In this document: positions 1 to 8,153 of the stretch, piece after piece
How the letters are laid out: each line of letters opens with the position of its first letter
Numbering within the stretch: the stretch's first letter is position 1
NCBI GenBank assembly: GCA_964517265.1
Contig: CAZFBS010000037.1
Coordinates: 1 to 32,799 of the forward strand
DNA length: 32,799 bases
Reading direction: 5' to 3'
Origin: REEP01 sp964517265
Lineage (GTDB): Bacteria; Pseudomonadota; Alphaproteobacteria; Rhodospirillales; Defluviicoccaceae
Translations under genes and position numbers: made by a program
Notes under the pieces: model-generated
Database searches by the model: none
Seen by the model: only the letters and a program-made list of their open reading frames with translations
What the model was told of the DNA's origin: nothing

Positions 1-30
1 GGGGGATCGTCAAATGCCAAGAAGCCGCGA

Positions 31-50
31 CCAGGGGCTGACGCCCCTGG
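31..50. repeat. Perfect 8-bp inverted repeat (hairpin) after the SUMF1-like gene
   Basis: CCAGGGGC and GCCCCTGG are separated by TGAC, giving a GC-rich stem-loop 33 bases beyond the stop codon of the leftward SUMF1-like gene. Neither side has a T-tract, so it is not a classic intrinsic terminator. It may stabilise the 3' end of the transcript, or be one copy of the short GC-rich palindromes scattered through many alphaproteobacterial genomes. The repeat is seen directly; its role is inference. Confidence 0.5.
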
Positions 51-83
51 ACCCCAAGAGGGAGAGCAGTAGAGATTCCGGTC

Positions 84-1378
84 TTAATTGAGCCTCCGGG
101 CAACGCGGAAGCCGAGACCGTTGATGCCTCTGCTGGGTCCGCTTTGGATGCGGACCGTCGAGCGCAGGTACCTCGCGTTGGCGTCCCAGGAGCCGCCCCG
201 GACGACGCGGGAGGGCAGATAGGATCCGCGTCTGTCCGTCCACGCTGTGCCGTCAGCCGGGGCGCCTTGGTAGCTGTCATGCCAGATATCCTCGACCCAC
301 TCCCAGACGTTGCCGTGCATGTCATGAAGACCCCAGGCGTTGGCCGGATAGCTGCCAACCTCCGTGGTCTTGCGGACATACATGCCGAAGTTGGCGTCCT
401 TCGCGGTGATCTCATCGCCGAAGGCATAGCGCGTCGTCGTCCCGGCGCGGCAGGCATACTCCCACTCCGCTTCCGACGGCAACCTGTAGAACCTACCCGT
501 CGCCTCGGCCAGCCATGCGAGGTAGGCCGGCCAGTCGCGCCAGGAGACGTTGATGACGGGACGCCGGCCACGCCCCCAGCCTTCATCTTTGGGCCTCTCC
601 CGCTTCGTCGCATCGCAGAAATAATCGTACTCCTCGAACGTGACAGGATAGCGGCCAATCGCAAGCCGATAGCCGATCGTTACCCGGTGCTGCGGTCCTT
701 CATTGTCTTGCCTTCCCTCCTCATCCTCCGGCGAGCCCATCAGGAACTCTCCCGCCGGCAGCGCCACCATCTGCGGACACCACGGTGCATTGAAATCGCG
801 GAACACCGAGAAGTCGGCCAACTCTTCCTCTCCTGATGATCCAGGAGAAAAAGGTTGCGGCGGGTCTGCGCTTCCAAACTTTTTTTGGTATTGAGCAAGA
901 AGTGCTTGGCATTTTCGAGCGAATTCGCGGACTCCCTCAAAAATCACCGTGGTCATGCGGGTCGAGACGTTGCTGAACTGTTCAATGCTGATTTTCGCGA
1001 AATCCGCCGCCACTTCCACCGCGCGCAGGCTTGTCTCCACCCAGGGAACGCCAGCCGCAATGGCTCGGTTGAGTTGATCGATCAGCCGTGGGCGAGGCCG
1101 TGGCGCGGCAAGCTCGATCCCTTCCTGGCGTGAGAGCACCGCGACGTCGCGCACCCGGCGATGCAGGTTTTCTGCGCGAACGGAGCCGGGCGTCGCCCCG
1201 TCGGCCAGTTCGTCGGCGATCGCCCTAGTTTGATCGGCAACCTTTTGGGCCCGTTCCGAGAGTGTTCGAAGCTCTGGCGAGCCACCGACCGTCGCCGTCT
1301 CCGGAAAAGAGGATTGCTCCGCCGCAGCCTGCACCCCGTCCTCGTACCATTCGCGGGCGGTGTCCACATCCGCAATCA
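84..1378 (-). CDS. SUMF1/FGE-like domain protein with helical (phasin-like) N-terminus, 5' end lost in gap
   Basis: The last roughly 240 residues form a formylglycine-generating-enzyme (SUMF1) type fold: LPAGEFLMGS opens the domain, RLPSEAEWEYACRAG and MHGNVWEWVEDIW sit in the middle, and RVVRGGSW...LGFRVARR closes it. True FGEs carry two catalytic cysteines just after the GGSW-like motif; here that stretch reads GGSWDANARYL, so both are missing and sulfatase activation is unlikely. The domain probably serves binding or another oxygenase-like role. About 170 residues before it are hydrophilic and helical, ending in AALAQYQKK-type heptads (ALLAQYQKKFG), reminiscent of phasins; that resemblance is by eye only. 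The frame stays open (IADVDTAREW) into the run of N, so the true start is unknown; a GTG at 1367 is the first candidate visible. The stop is TAA at 84-86. Confidence 0.8.
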
Positions 1379-1478
1379 NNNNNNNNNNNNNNNNNNNNNN
1401 NNNNNNNNNNNNNNNNNNNNNNNNNNNNNNNNNNNNNNNNNNNNNNNNNNNNNNNNNNNNNNNNNNNNNNNNNNNNNN
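1379..1478. other. Assembly gap of exactly 100 N
   Basis: A run of exactly 100 N is the customary placeholder for a scaffold gap of unknown length. It removes the 5' end of the leftward SUMF1-like gene and anything between that gene and the moaA leader. The order and orientation of the two flanks depend on scaffolding evidence not visible here. Confidence 0.99.
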
Positions 1479-1857
1479 TTATGCCCTCTTGGGGTGCTTC
1501 ACAGCAACCGCAGCAGGCTCAGCAGGCCCGCGTCGGCATCCAGTGATTCCCGGCGCCTTAGCTGCACACGCGACATCCGGCATAGAACCGATTTGCGAGG
1601 GGGGAGCGATCCGCTATCATGATCGGCAACCAACGGAACAATCGGCTTCGCGAAGTCCTCGTCTTTCGGGGACGGCCCGCAGAAGCGGACGACAGGCAGA
1701 AAACACGTGCGGAGCGTGGGCCGTTCAGGCGACGGGGTCGTTGTGCTTCCTGAATTGCATAGCGGGAAGAGGAAAGGCATGGCCCGGCCTGTTGTCTTGT
1801 TCCAGCCCCGGAGGCACTAAAGCGGTGCCGGATGGTTTCGATCGGAACTCCCTCGAC
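1479..1857 (+). other. Gene-free stretch upstream of moaA
   Basis: About 380 bases hold no convincing gene. Straight after the gap a frame reads PSWGASQQPQQAQQARVGIQ and stops at about 1545; its Gln/Ala-rich composition could be the tail of a rightward gene lost in the gap, but it is too short to be sure. The rest contains a plausible promoter (1593-1620) and a leader for moaA. I looked for the conserved parts of a molybdenum-cofactor riboswitch and did not recognise them. Confidence 0.4.
1593..1620 (+). promoter_or_regulatory. Candidate sigma70-type promoter for moaA-moeA
   Basis: TTGCGA at 1593-1598 and TATCAT at 1615-1620 are separated by 16 bases, a fair match to TTGACA/TATAAT in an otherwise GC-rich region. 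It would leave a leader of about 230 bases before the moaA start, long enough for regulation. This is a prediction by eye; no transcript data are available. Confidence 0.3.
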
Positions 1858-2946
1858 ATGAGCACGTCGGATGAGGGCGCAACGGGGGCTTCCGTGACGG
1901 CGCGAGAGGAGCCGCTCCGTCTGGTACCCGAAGCGGCGCCGACACCGCTGATCGATCGGTTTGGGCGACGCACGACCTATCTCCGCATTTCCGTCACCGA
2001 CCGCTGCAACTTCCGCTGTGGCTACTGCATGCCGGAAACGACGACCTTCGTGCCCAATCCGGATGTGCTATCGCTGGAGGAACTGGAGCAAATCTGCGCG
2101 GCGTTCGTCCGGCTCGGTGTGCGCAAGCTGCGGATTACCGGCGGAGAGCCACTGCTGCGGCGGGGCATTCTGACCCTGTTTCGCGGGCTCTCGCAGCACC
2201 TCGCCGACGGCACGGTGGAAGAGGTGACATTGACCACCAACGGCAGCCGGCTGGTTCGCCACGCCGCCGAGCTCGCCGCCTGTGGGGTGCGCCGGGTCAA
2301 CATCTCGCTGGATACGCGCGATCCGGTCCGCTTTCGCGCGATCTCCCCCTTCGGGGAGCTGCGTCAGGTTCTTTCCGGCATTGCCGCCGCGCAGGCCGCG
2401 GGCCTCTCGGTCAAGATCAACACTGTCGCCCTCAAGGGTGTCAACGAGGAGGAACTCCCGGATCTGGTCGGCTGGTGCGGCGCGCAAGGGCTCGACATGA
2501 CGGTGATCGAGATGATGCCGGTCGGCGCGGCGGGCGCGCGGCCGGAGCGGTATCTCCCCCTCACCCGGGTGCGAAGACGGCTGGCGGACTGCTGGACGCT
2601 GATCGAGACACCCGAGCGAACCGGCGGGCCGGCGCGCTATGTCCGCGTCGCCGAGACCGGCCGCAAGCTCGGCTTCATCACACCGCTCACCCAAAGGTTC
2701 TGTGAGGGCTGCAACCGGGTGCGGCTGACCTGCACGGGCCTGCTGTATCTGTGTCTGGGACAGAACGAGAAGGCCGACCTGCGCGAATGCGTGCGGTCCG
2801 GGTTGAGCAACGCGGATCTTGACGAAACGATCCGCAGTGCGATCGCGAGAAAACCCCGGGGCCACCGTTTCGCCGGCGGGGGCGAGAGCAATGGTGAAAT
2901 GGCATCGAGGATCAGCGGGCGCTCAATGAATGCCACCGGCGGATGA
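1858..2946 (+). CDS. moaA: GTP 3',8-cyclase MoaA (molybdenum cofactor biosynthesis, radical SAM)
   Basis: MoaA performs the first step of molybdopterin synthesis, rearranging GTP to 3',8-cyclo-7,8-dihydro-GTP, which MoaC converts to cyclic pyranopterin monophosphate. The radical-SAM cluster motif is C50-x3-C54-x2-C57 (DRCNFRCGYCMP). The second 4Fe-4S site is C282-x2-C285-x13-C299 in FCEGCNRVRL...YLCLG, matching the family spacing. The protein ends in the conserved Gly-Gly (SMNATGG) needed for MoaA activity. It is 362 residues, slightly long because of about 30 extra N-terminal residues before LIDRFGR. The ATG at 1858 was chosen because it is the first in-frame ATG near the conserved region; no strong Shine-Dalgarno precedes it, and a GTG at 1825 is an alternative. 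It overlaps moeA by 17 bases if moeA starts at 2930. No moaC is present in the window. Confidence 0.95.
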   Translation: MSTSDEGATGASVTAREEPLRLVPEAAPTPLIDRFGRRTTYLRISVTDRCNFRCGYCMPETTTFVPNPDVLSLEELEQICAAFVRLGVRKLRITGGEPLLRRGILTLFRGLSQHLADGTVEEVTLTTNGSRLVRHAAELAACGVRRVNISLDTRDPVRFRAISPFGELRQVLSGIAAAQAAGLSVKINTVALKGVNEEELPDLVGWCGAQGLDMTVIEMMPVGAAGARPERYLPLTRVRRRLADCWTLIETPERTGGPARYVRVAETGRKLGFITPLTQRFCEGCNRVRLTCTGLLYLCLGQNEKADLRECVRSGLSNADLDETIRSAIARKPRGHRFAGGGESNGEMASRISGRSMNATGG

Positions 2947-4255
2947 GCGGCGGGAGGCCCTTGCAGGACAAGACTCTATGAGAGTGCGCGCTGAGGAGGC
3001 CAAAACTGCTGCGCCCGCCGGCAGGGGGCTGCTGAGCCTGGACGAAGCAATCGCCCGGATTACGGCGTTGGCACAGCCGATCCCGGAGGTGGAAGAGTTG
3101 AGCCTTGTTTCCGTCTGCGGTCGGATCCTTGCCACGTCTGTTGTCTCGGCGGTGCCGGTGCCGCTATTCGATCATTCGGCGATGGACGGCTATGCGGTTC
3201 GGTCCCAGGATTGTACCGGCAAACCGCCCTTTCGGCTGCGACTCCTCGCCCGGATCGCCGCCGGCGACGCTGCTTCAAAGGCTTTGGCAGAGTTGGGTGC
3301 CGTGCGCATCTTCACCGGCGCGCCGCTGCCGCCCAGCTACGATGCGGTGGTGATGCAGGAACATTGCATTCAGGACGACAGCCACGTCCTCGTGCAAAAA
3401 GCGGCCGCGCCTAGCCTCAACATTCGCCGCATGGGCGAGGACGTTGCGGCCGGCGCCGTCATTCTCACCACGGGCATCCAGCTCGACGCCCGCCATGTCG
3501 CGATTGCTGCCGCCTGCGGGATCCCAACCCTGCCGGTTCGCAGGCGGGTCCGCGTCGCAATCCTGTCGACCGGCAACGAGTTGCGTGAGCCGGGCCAGAG
3601 CGTTAGCGGCGGCGCGATCTATGAGTGCAACCGGCACATGCTGCATGCGCTGCTCGCCCAACGGCCGGTGCGGATCAGCGACCTCGGCGCGTGCGTCGAT
3701 GATCCGGATCGTTTGACCGAAGTTCTGGCCACCGCAGCAGAAGACCACGACCTGATCTTGACCACCGGCGGGGTTTCGGTCGGCGAGGAGGATCACCTGC
3801 CGGAAGTTCTTCGCCGCTACTGTCGGCACACCGAGACCCTGAAGATTGCGATCAAACCGGGCAAGCCGCTGGCGGCGGGGCGCGCGCCGCATTGCGTGAC
3901 CCTGGCGTTGCCGGGCAACCCGTTCAGCGCGATGACCAGTTTCCTTTTGCTGGCGCGGCCGGTTCTGAAACGGCTTTGCGGGATCGAGGGTGGCGGGGGC
4001 GGCACTCGCGTGGCCATCGCCGCATTCGAGGACCACCAGAGCCGGACGCGGGACGAGTACGTGCCGGTTGCCATCGAGGGATCCGACAGCTGGGGACGAC
4101 CGCAGGTCCGGCGGATCGGCAAGGGCGGCGCCGCGCGCCTGCGGCCGCTGATCGAGGCCGACGGAATCGCTCGTCTGCCGGCGGCGGCGGAGCGGATCCG
4201 GCCGGGAGACGCGCTCGCGTTTCTCGACTTCGCAACGGCGTTCGCCGGATGGTAG
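2930..4255 (+). CDS. moeA: Molybdopterin molybdenumtransferase MoeA
   Basis: MoeA inserts molybdate into adenylylated molybdopterin, the last step of Mo-MPT formation. Family signatures are in order: an N-terminal LDEAIARI helix, SVCGRILA, PLFDHSAMDGYAVRS, the ATG/TG-type GAVRIFTGAPLP and MGEDV motifs, VAILSTGNEL, and the MoCF-fold TTGGVSVGEEDH followed by KPGKPL and ALPGNPFSAM. Length (441 residues, or 425 from the ATG at 2978) fits the family. The first start overlaps the end of moaA, suggesting translational coupling; the 2978 ATG has AGGA some 13 bases upstream and would avoid the unconserved first 16 residues, so either is possible. It ends 4 bases before the stop of the convergent moaE, so the two molybdenum transcripts run tail to tail. 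Confidence 0.94.
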   Translation: MPPADERREALAGQDSMRVRAEEAKTAAPAGRGLLSLDEAIARITALAQPIPEVEELSLVSVCGRILATSVVSAVPVPLFDHSAMDGYAVRSQDCTGKPPFRLRLLARIAAGDAASKALAELGAVRIFTGAPLPPSYDAVVMQEHCIQDDSHVLVQKAAAPSLNIRRMGEDVAAGAVILTTGIQLDARHVAIAAACGIPTLPVRRRVRVAILSTGNELREPGQSVSGGAIYECNRHMLHALLAQRPVRISDLGACVDDPDRLTEVLATAAEDHDLILTTGGVSVGEEDHLPEVLRRYCRHTETLKIAIKPGKPLAAGRAPHCVTLALPGNPFSAMTSFLLLARPVLKRLCGIEGGGGGTRVAIAAFEDHQSRTRDEYVPVAIEGSDSWGRPQVRRIGKGGAARLRPLIEADGIARLPAAAERIRPGDALAFLDFATAFAGW

Positions 4256-4259
4256 GCGC

Positions 4260-4754
4260 TCAGCCCGAGTTCTCAGGAACTTTTGGCGCGGCGGCCGTGG
4301 CAGAACCCTGATCCCATCGCGCCCGCGCCGAGACGTCGTCGTCGCGAGGCTCGACCCATGTCGTCCCCCCGGGACCGGTTTCCCGCTTCCAGAACGGCGC
4401 ATCGGTGCGCAGATAATCCATCAGGAACTGCACGGCGGCGAACGCGGCATGGCGATGCGCCGACGATGCCGCGACGAACACGATCGGCTGCCCCGGCGCG
4501 AGTGCGCCGTAACGGTGGACGATGAGGATGTCATCGGGAGCCCAGCGGCGCCGGGCCTCCTCCTCCGCCCGGGCGATCTCCTTCTCGGTGAAGCCGGGGT
4601 AATGCTCGAGGAACAGCTCGGAGACCGAATTGCCGTCGGAGCGATCGCGAACGGTGCCGATGAAGGAGACAATGGCGCCGACGCTGGACTGGGCCGCGGT
4701 GAACCGGGCCAGCGCGGCGGACGGATCGAATGCTTCGCCGGTGACGACGATCAT
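4260..4754 (-). CDS. moaE: Molybdopterin synthase catalytic subunit MoaE
   Basis: MoaE is the large subunit of molybdopterin synthase, which adds two sulfurs carried by MoaD to cyclic pyranopterin monophosphate. Diagnostic segments are GAIVSFIGTVRDR, LFLEHYPGFTEKEI, HRYGALAPGQPIVFVA, SAHRHAAFAAVQFLMDYL and the catalytic-lysine motif PFWKRE. At 164 residues it is slightly longer than E. coli MoaE because of a low-complexity Ala/Pro tail after the conserved core. It begins 7 bases after the moaD stop on the same strand, so moaD-moaE is a tight pair. Its stop lies 4 bases from the convergent moeA stop. Confidence 0.94.
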   Translation of the reverse strand: MIVVTGEAFDPSAALARFTAAQSSVGAIVSFIGTVRDRSDGNSVSELFLEHYPGFTEKEIARAEEEARRRWAPDDILIVHRYGALAPGQPIVFVAASSAHRHAAFAAVQFLMDYLRTDAPFWKRETGPGGTTWVEPRDDDVSARARWDQGSATAAAPKVPENSG

Positions 4755-4761
4755 AGATCCT

Positions 4762-5025
4762 TCAGCCGCCGCTCATCGGCGGCAGGAAGGCAATCTCACC
4801 GGCGCGCTCGATGCTCGCCTCGCGCTCCGTCAAGGTCAGATCGACGGCAAGGCGGAGCGAACGGTCCACCAGCGCCTCAGCCAACCGAACGTTGCCCTGA
4901 CCGAGCCAAGCGATCAAGTCGTTGCCGGTCTTTACCTCAGGAGGCAGCACGACGGTCTGCTCGGACAACCCAGTCCGTTCGCGCAGGCGCCCCAAGAACA
5001 ACAGCCGCGTCATGGTCTCGTCCAT
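4762..5025 (-). CDS. moaD: Molybdopterin synthase sulfur-carrier subunit MoaD
   Basis: A small ubiquitin-like protein of 87 residues ending in the required Gly-Gly (FLPPMSGG), the site of adenylylation and thiocarboxylation. It donates sulfur in the MoaD-MoaE synthase. The beta-grasp pattern (LLFLGRLRERTGL...IAFLPPMSGG) matches the family. The ATG at 5025 has no good ribosome-binding site; an internal ATG four codons later (MTRLLFLG) would fit the usual MoaD N-terminus equally well. It is the first gene of the leftward moaD-moaE pair and is divergent from the serine transporter gene, with about 220 bases between the two starts. Confidence 0.92.
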   Translation of the reverse strand: MDETMTRLLFLGRLRERTGLSEQTVVLPPEVKTGNDLIAWLGQGNVRLAEALVDRSLRLAVDLTLTEREASIERAGEIAFLPPMSGG

Positions 5026-5244
5026 TCTTTATATTAGTTTGCGGCAAAGTGGTGAGGAAACAAAGTCCAAAAACAGGCAACGGGGGAGCTTAAGCCAAGC
5101 CTGCCGGATCATGACGTTTCCCAAGGGCAGATTTTACCGGTTCAAGGATCTCGCACGAGCAGAGCCCGCCCATACCGTTTATCTACCCAACCGGGTACAA
5201 TAAGCCTATAGTTCCCTCATAACACAAACATGATGGGGGGACAC
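5026..5244. promoter_or_regulatory. Divergent intergenic region between moaD and sdaC-like gene
   Basis: This 219-base region must hold the promoters for moaD-moaE (leftward) and the serine transporter (rightward). It is less GC-rich than its surroundings. A small inverted repeat, TACCC-AACC-GGGTA (5184-5197), lies about 50 bases before the transporter start and could be an operator. No confident -35/-10 pair was identified. Confidence 0.35.
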
Positions 5245-6498
5245 ATGACAACCAGCAATCCACCCTTCGTTCGGACGGGCTGGAGCCGATACGATACGAC
5301 TTGGATGCTGAGCCTTTTCGGCACCGCGGTCGGTGCCGGGATCCTGTTCCTGCCGATCAACGCTGGAATCGGTGGCTTTTGGCCACTGGTGGTCATGGCG
5401 GTGCTGATCTGGCCGATGACCTATCTGTCGCACCGTGCACTGTCGCGCTTCGTCTGCTCCTCCGCGCGTCCGGGTAGCGACATTACCGAGGTGGTTGCCG
5501 AGCACTTCGGCGCTGGTGCCGGCCGGTTCATCACCATCATGTATTTCTTTGCGATCTATCCCATCGTCCTGATCTACGGCGTGGGGATCACGAACACGGT
5601 GGACAGCTTCCTCGCCAACCAGATGGGGGTCGCGCCGCCGCCACGCTGGCTGCTGTCGTTTCTGCTCGTCGCCGGTATGATGCTGGTCATGATCGCCGGC
5701 GAACGGGTGATGCTGATCGTGACCCAGTGGCTGGTCTATCCTCTGGTCGGCATCCTGATTCTCGTGTCGCTGTATCTCGTTCCAGACTACAATCTGTCGA
5801 TGGTCCAGGAATGGACTCCGCTGGGAGAGGGCCTGTCGGTCATTTGGCTGACGATTCCGGTGCTGGTGTTCGCTTTCAACCACTCGCCAGCGATCTCGCA
5901 GTTCTCCTGTGCACTGCAGCGTCAGTACGGCGACGAGGCAAGCCCCCGGGCCGATTCTATCCTCAGGAACACGGCAATCATGTTGGTCGGTTTTGTGATG
6001 TTGTTTGTCTTTTCCTGCGTGCTGGCGCTGACCCCGGCGCAGCTCGCCGAGGCCAAGAGCCAGAATCTGCCGGTGCTATCCTATCTGGCCAATGTTCATG
6101 CCGCCCCGTTCATCAGCTATCTGGGGCCGATCGTGGCGTTCGTTGCCATCGTGTCGTCGTTCTTCGGTCACTACCTCGGGGCGGCCGAGGGGCTGCACGG
6201 GATCATGCGCAGCACGGTCGTGCCCGACCGCAGCCGGATGCCGGACCGGGTGCTGAACGCGCTGATTGCAGGCTTCATCTTCGTGACCACGTGGATGGTG
6301 GCGATCATGAACCCGTCGATCTTGGGCATGATCGAATCGTTGAGTGGCCCGATCATCGCAGCGATCCTCTACCTGATGCCGATGTATGCCATTCACAAAG
6401 TACCGGCGCTCGCCCGTTTTCGCGGACGCCCGACAAACATCTTTGTCATCGTGATGGGGCTGATCGCAATCAGTGCAATCCTCTATGGGTTGACCTGA
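5245..6498 (+). CDS. sdaC: Serine/threonine transporter, SdaC/TdcC-like (HAAAP family)
   Basis: A polytopic inner-membrane permease of about 417 residues with roughly eleven hydrophobic segments. The opening SLFGTAVGAGILFLPINAG is the hallmark of hydroxy/aromatic amino acid permeases of the SdaC/TdcC type, and FAFNHSPAISQFS and FFGHYLGAAEGLHGI also match. The likely substrate is L-serine by proton symport. This is supported by the next gene, an L-serine deaminase 129 bases downstream on the same strand. The ATG at 5245 was chosen because GGGGGGA lies six bases upstream; ATGs at 5230 and 5233 overlap that site and are less likely starts. The gene name follows family and context; substrate specificity is not provable from sequence. 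Confidence 0.88.
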   Translation: MTTSNPPFVRTGWSRYDTTWMLSLFGTAVGAGILFLPINAGIGGFWPLVVMAVLIWPMTYLSHRALSRFVCSSARPGSDITEVVAEHFGAGAGRFITIMYFFAIYPIVLIYGVGITNTVDSFLANQMGVAPPPRWLLSFLLVAGMMLVMIAGERVMLIVTQWLVYPLVGILILVSLYLVPDYNLSMVQEWTPLGEGLSVIWLTIPVLVFAFNHSPAISQFSCALQRQYGDEASPRADSILRNTAIMLVGFVMLFVFSCVLALTPAQLAEAKSQNLPVLSYLANVHAAPFISYLGPIVAFVAIVSSFFGHYLGAAEGLHGIMRSTVVPDRSRMPDRVLNALIAGFIFVTTWMVAIMNPSILGMIESLSGPIIAAILYLMPMYAIHKVPALARFRGRPTNIFVIVMGLIAISAILYGLT

Positions 6499-6627
6499 CG
6501 CAGTTGCCACGCGACTTAACACAATAGGGATGGCAGATTTTCGGCCGTCGGGCCGCGGCCGCTGGTGGAATGCCCGCCGCGGCACCTGCCTTGGCTTCTA
6601 ACACCTGCAGAAGGGAGAAGCTGTCTG

Positions 6628-8010
6628 ATGTTCCTGTCGGTTTTCGACTTGTTCAAGGTTGGTGTCGGCCCGTCGTCCTCGCACACGATGGGACCGATGG
6701 TGGCTGCGGCGCGGTTTCTGGACCTGCTACGGGCCGCGCCCCTTCATGCGCACGGGCTGCGCGTCAGCCTGCATGGCAGTCTTGCCTTCACTGGCAAGGG
6801 CCATGCGACCGACCGGGCAACGATCCTCGGGCTGGCCGGTTTTACGCCCGAGGCGATGGACCGCGAGCGCGCCGATGCGGCGCTGGCCAAAAATGCCGCG
6901 ACCGGGATTCTGCGGCCCGAAGGGCTCGGCGAGCTGCGCTTCGATCCGGCGCGCGACCTTGTCTTCGACTATGACCGGGCTCTTCCGGGGCACGCCAACG
7001 GGATGATCTTGATGGCAGTCGACGCGCTAGGGGATGTGATCCTGCTGGAGACCTATTATTCCGTCGGCGGCGGCTTCGTGCTGACCGAGGCCGAGTTGGC
7101 CGAGCAGGCTGCTGAGCGGCGCAGCGACGCGACGGCCGAGGTTCCCTATCCCTTCGCCAATGCCGCCGAGATGCTGGCAATGGCTGCGCAGTCGGGGAAA
7201 TCCATCGCACAGATGAAGATGGACAACGAACGGACCCGTCGGTCCGACGCCCAGATCCATGCCGGTCTGGACAGGATCTGGCAGGTGATGCGCGACTGCA
7301 TGGACCGGGGGCTCGGCACCGACGGCACCCTGCCCGGCGGGCTGAACGTGCACCGCCGTGCACGCGCGATCCACGCTTCGCTGATGGCCGAGAGCCGGCT
7401 CAACCTGCCCGCCCCCCATGTTATCAACGACTGGATGTCGGCCTATGCGATGGCCGTGAACGAGGAAAACGCCGCCGGCGGGCAGGTCGTCACCGCGCCG
7501 ACCAACGGAGCAGCGGGGGTGATCCCAGCGGTGATCCGCTTTTGGCTGGACCATGTGCCCGGCGCGTCAGACCGGCAGGTGCGGGATTTCCTGCTGACGG
7601 CGGCAGCGATTGGTGGGCTGATCAAGCACAATGCCTCGATCTCGGGCGCAGAATGTGGCTGTCAGGCCGAGGTCGGATCGGCAAGCGCGATGGCCGCCGC
7701 AGGGCTGGCCGCGGTTCTGGGTGGAACGCCCGAACAGGTTGAAAATGCGGCAGAGATCGCGCTGGAACATCACCTGGGGATGACCTGCGATCCGGTCGCA
7801 GGGCTGGTGCAGGTACCCTGCATCGAACGGAACGGCGTGGGTGCGATCAAGGCGGTTAGCGCGGCCAGCCTTGCGTTGCGTGGCGACGGCCGCCACGTCG
7901 TACCACTGGATGCCGCAATAGGGACGATGCGTCAAACTGGCCGCGACATGTCGGAGAAATATAAGGAAACGTCGCTGGGCGGGCTGGCCGTCAACGTCCC
8001 CAACTGTTGA
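6628..8010 (+). CDS. sdaA: L-serine ammonia-lyase (L-serine deaminase), single-chain iron-sulfur type
   Basis: This enzyme converts L-serine to pyruvate and ammonia using a 4Fe-4S cluster. The N-terminal domain begins MFLSVFDLFKVGVGPSSSHT, a family signature. The catalytic domain contains TAPTNGAAGVIPAV and the cluster cysteines C343 (SGAECGCQ), C387 (GMTCDPV) and C398 (VQVPCIERN), spaced as in characterised enzymes. It ends KETSLGGLAVNVPNC with the usual C-terminal Cys that enters the active site. Length is 460 residues, close to the E. coli enzymes. The ATG at 6628 was chosen for GAAGGGAGAA just upstream and because family proteins start at this point; a longer in-frame reading from 6565 adds unconserved residues. 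It pairs with the upstream serine transporter. Confidence 0.95.
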   Translation: MFLSVFDLFKVGVGPSSSHTMGPMVAAARFLDLLRAAPLHAHGLRVSLHGSLAFTGKGHATDRATILGLAGFTPEAMDRERADAALAKNAATGILRPEGLGELRFDPARDLVFDYDRALPGHANGMILMAVDALGDVILLETYYSVGGGFVLTEAELAEQAAERRSDATAEVPYPFANAAEMLAMAAQSGKSIAQMKMDNERTRRSDAQIHAGLDRIWQVMRDCMDRGLGTDGTLPGGLNVHRRARAIHASLMAESRLNLPAPHVINDWMSAYAMAVNEENAAGGQVVTAPTNGAAGVIPAVIRFWLDHVPGASDRQVRDFLLTAAAIGGLIKHNASISGAECGCQAEVGSASAMAAAGLAAVLGGTPEQVENAAEIALEHHLGMTCDPVAGLVQVPCIERNGVGAIKAVSAASLALRGDGRHVVPLDAAIGTMRQTGRDMSEKYKETSLGGLAVNVPNC

Positions 8011-8153
8011 TGGCGGTTGTCTGAGGAACCCGCCCAACTGTCAGAGATTGGATCGGACATCCCAATTGTCGCCGGGCAGGTCCTCAACGGTCTTCCGGAC
8101 CATGGCGCCGATGATCGGCGTCATCAGAAGACACTGGACGATGATCATCGCTA
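8011..8153 (-). other. Intergenic remnant with a short open frame after the mobB tail
   Basis: On the minus strand, just past the mobB-like stop, a 35-codon frame starts MIIVQCLLMTPIIGAMV and ends GDNWDVRSNL. It has a protein-like composition but I do not recognise it, and it may be the remnant of another gene of the decayed molybdenum locus. Nothing else is evident between it and the sdaA stop. Confidence 0.2.

Noticed and set aside
1479..1857. Possible molybdenum-cofactor riboswitch in the moaA leader
   Set aside because: The leader is long enough, but I could not identify the conserved core. A covariance-model search would settle it.
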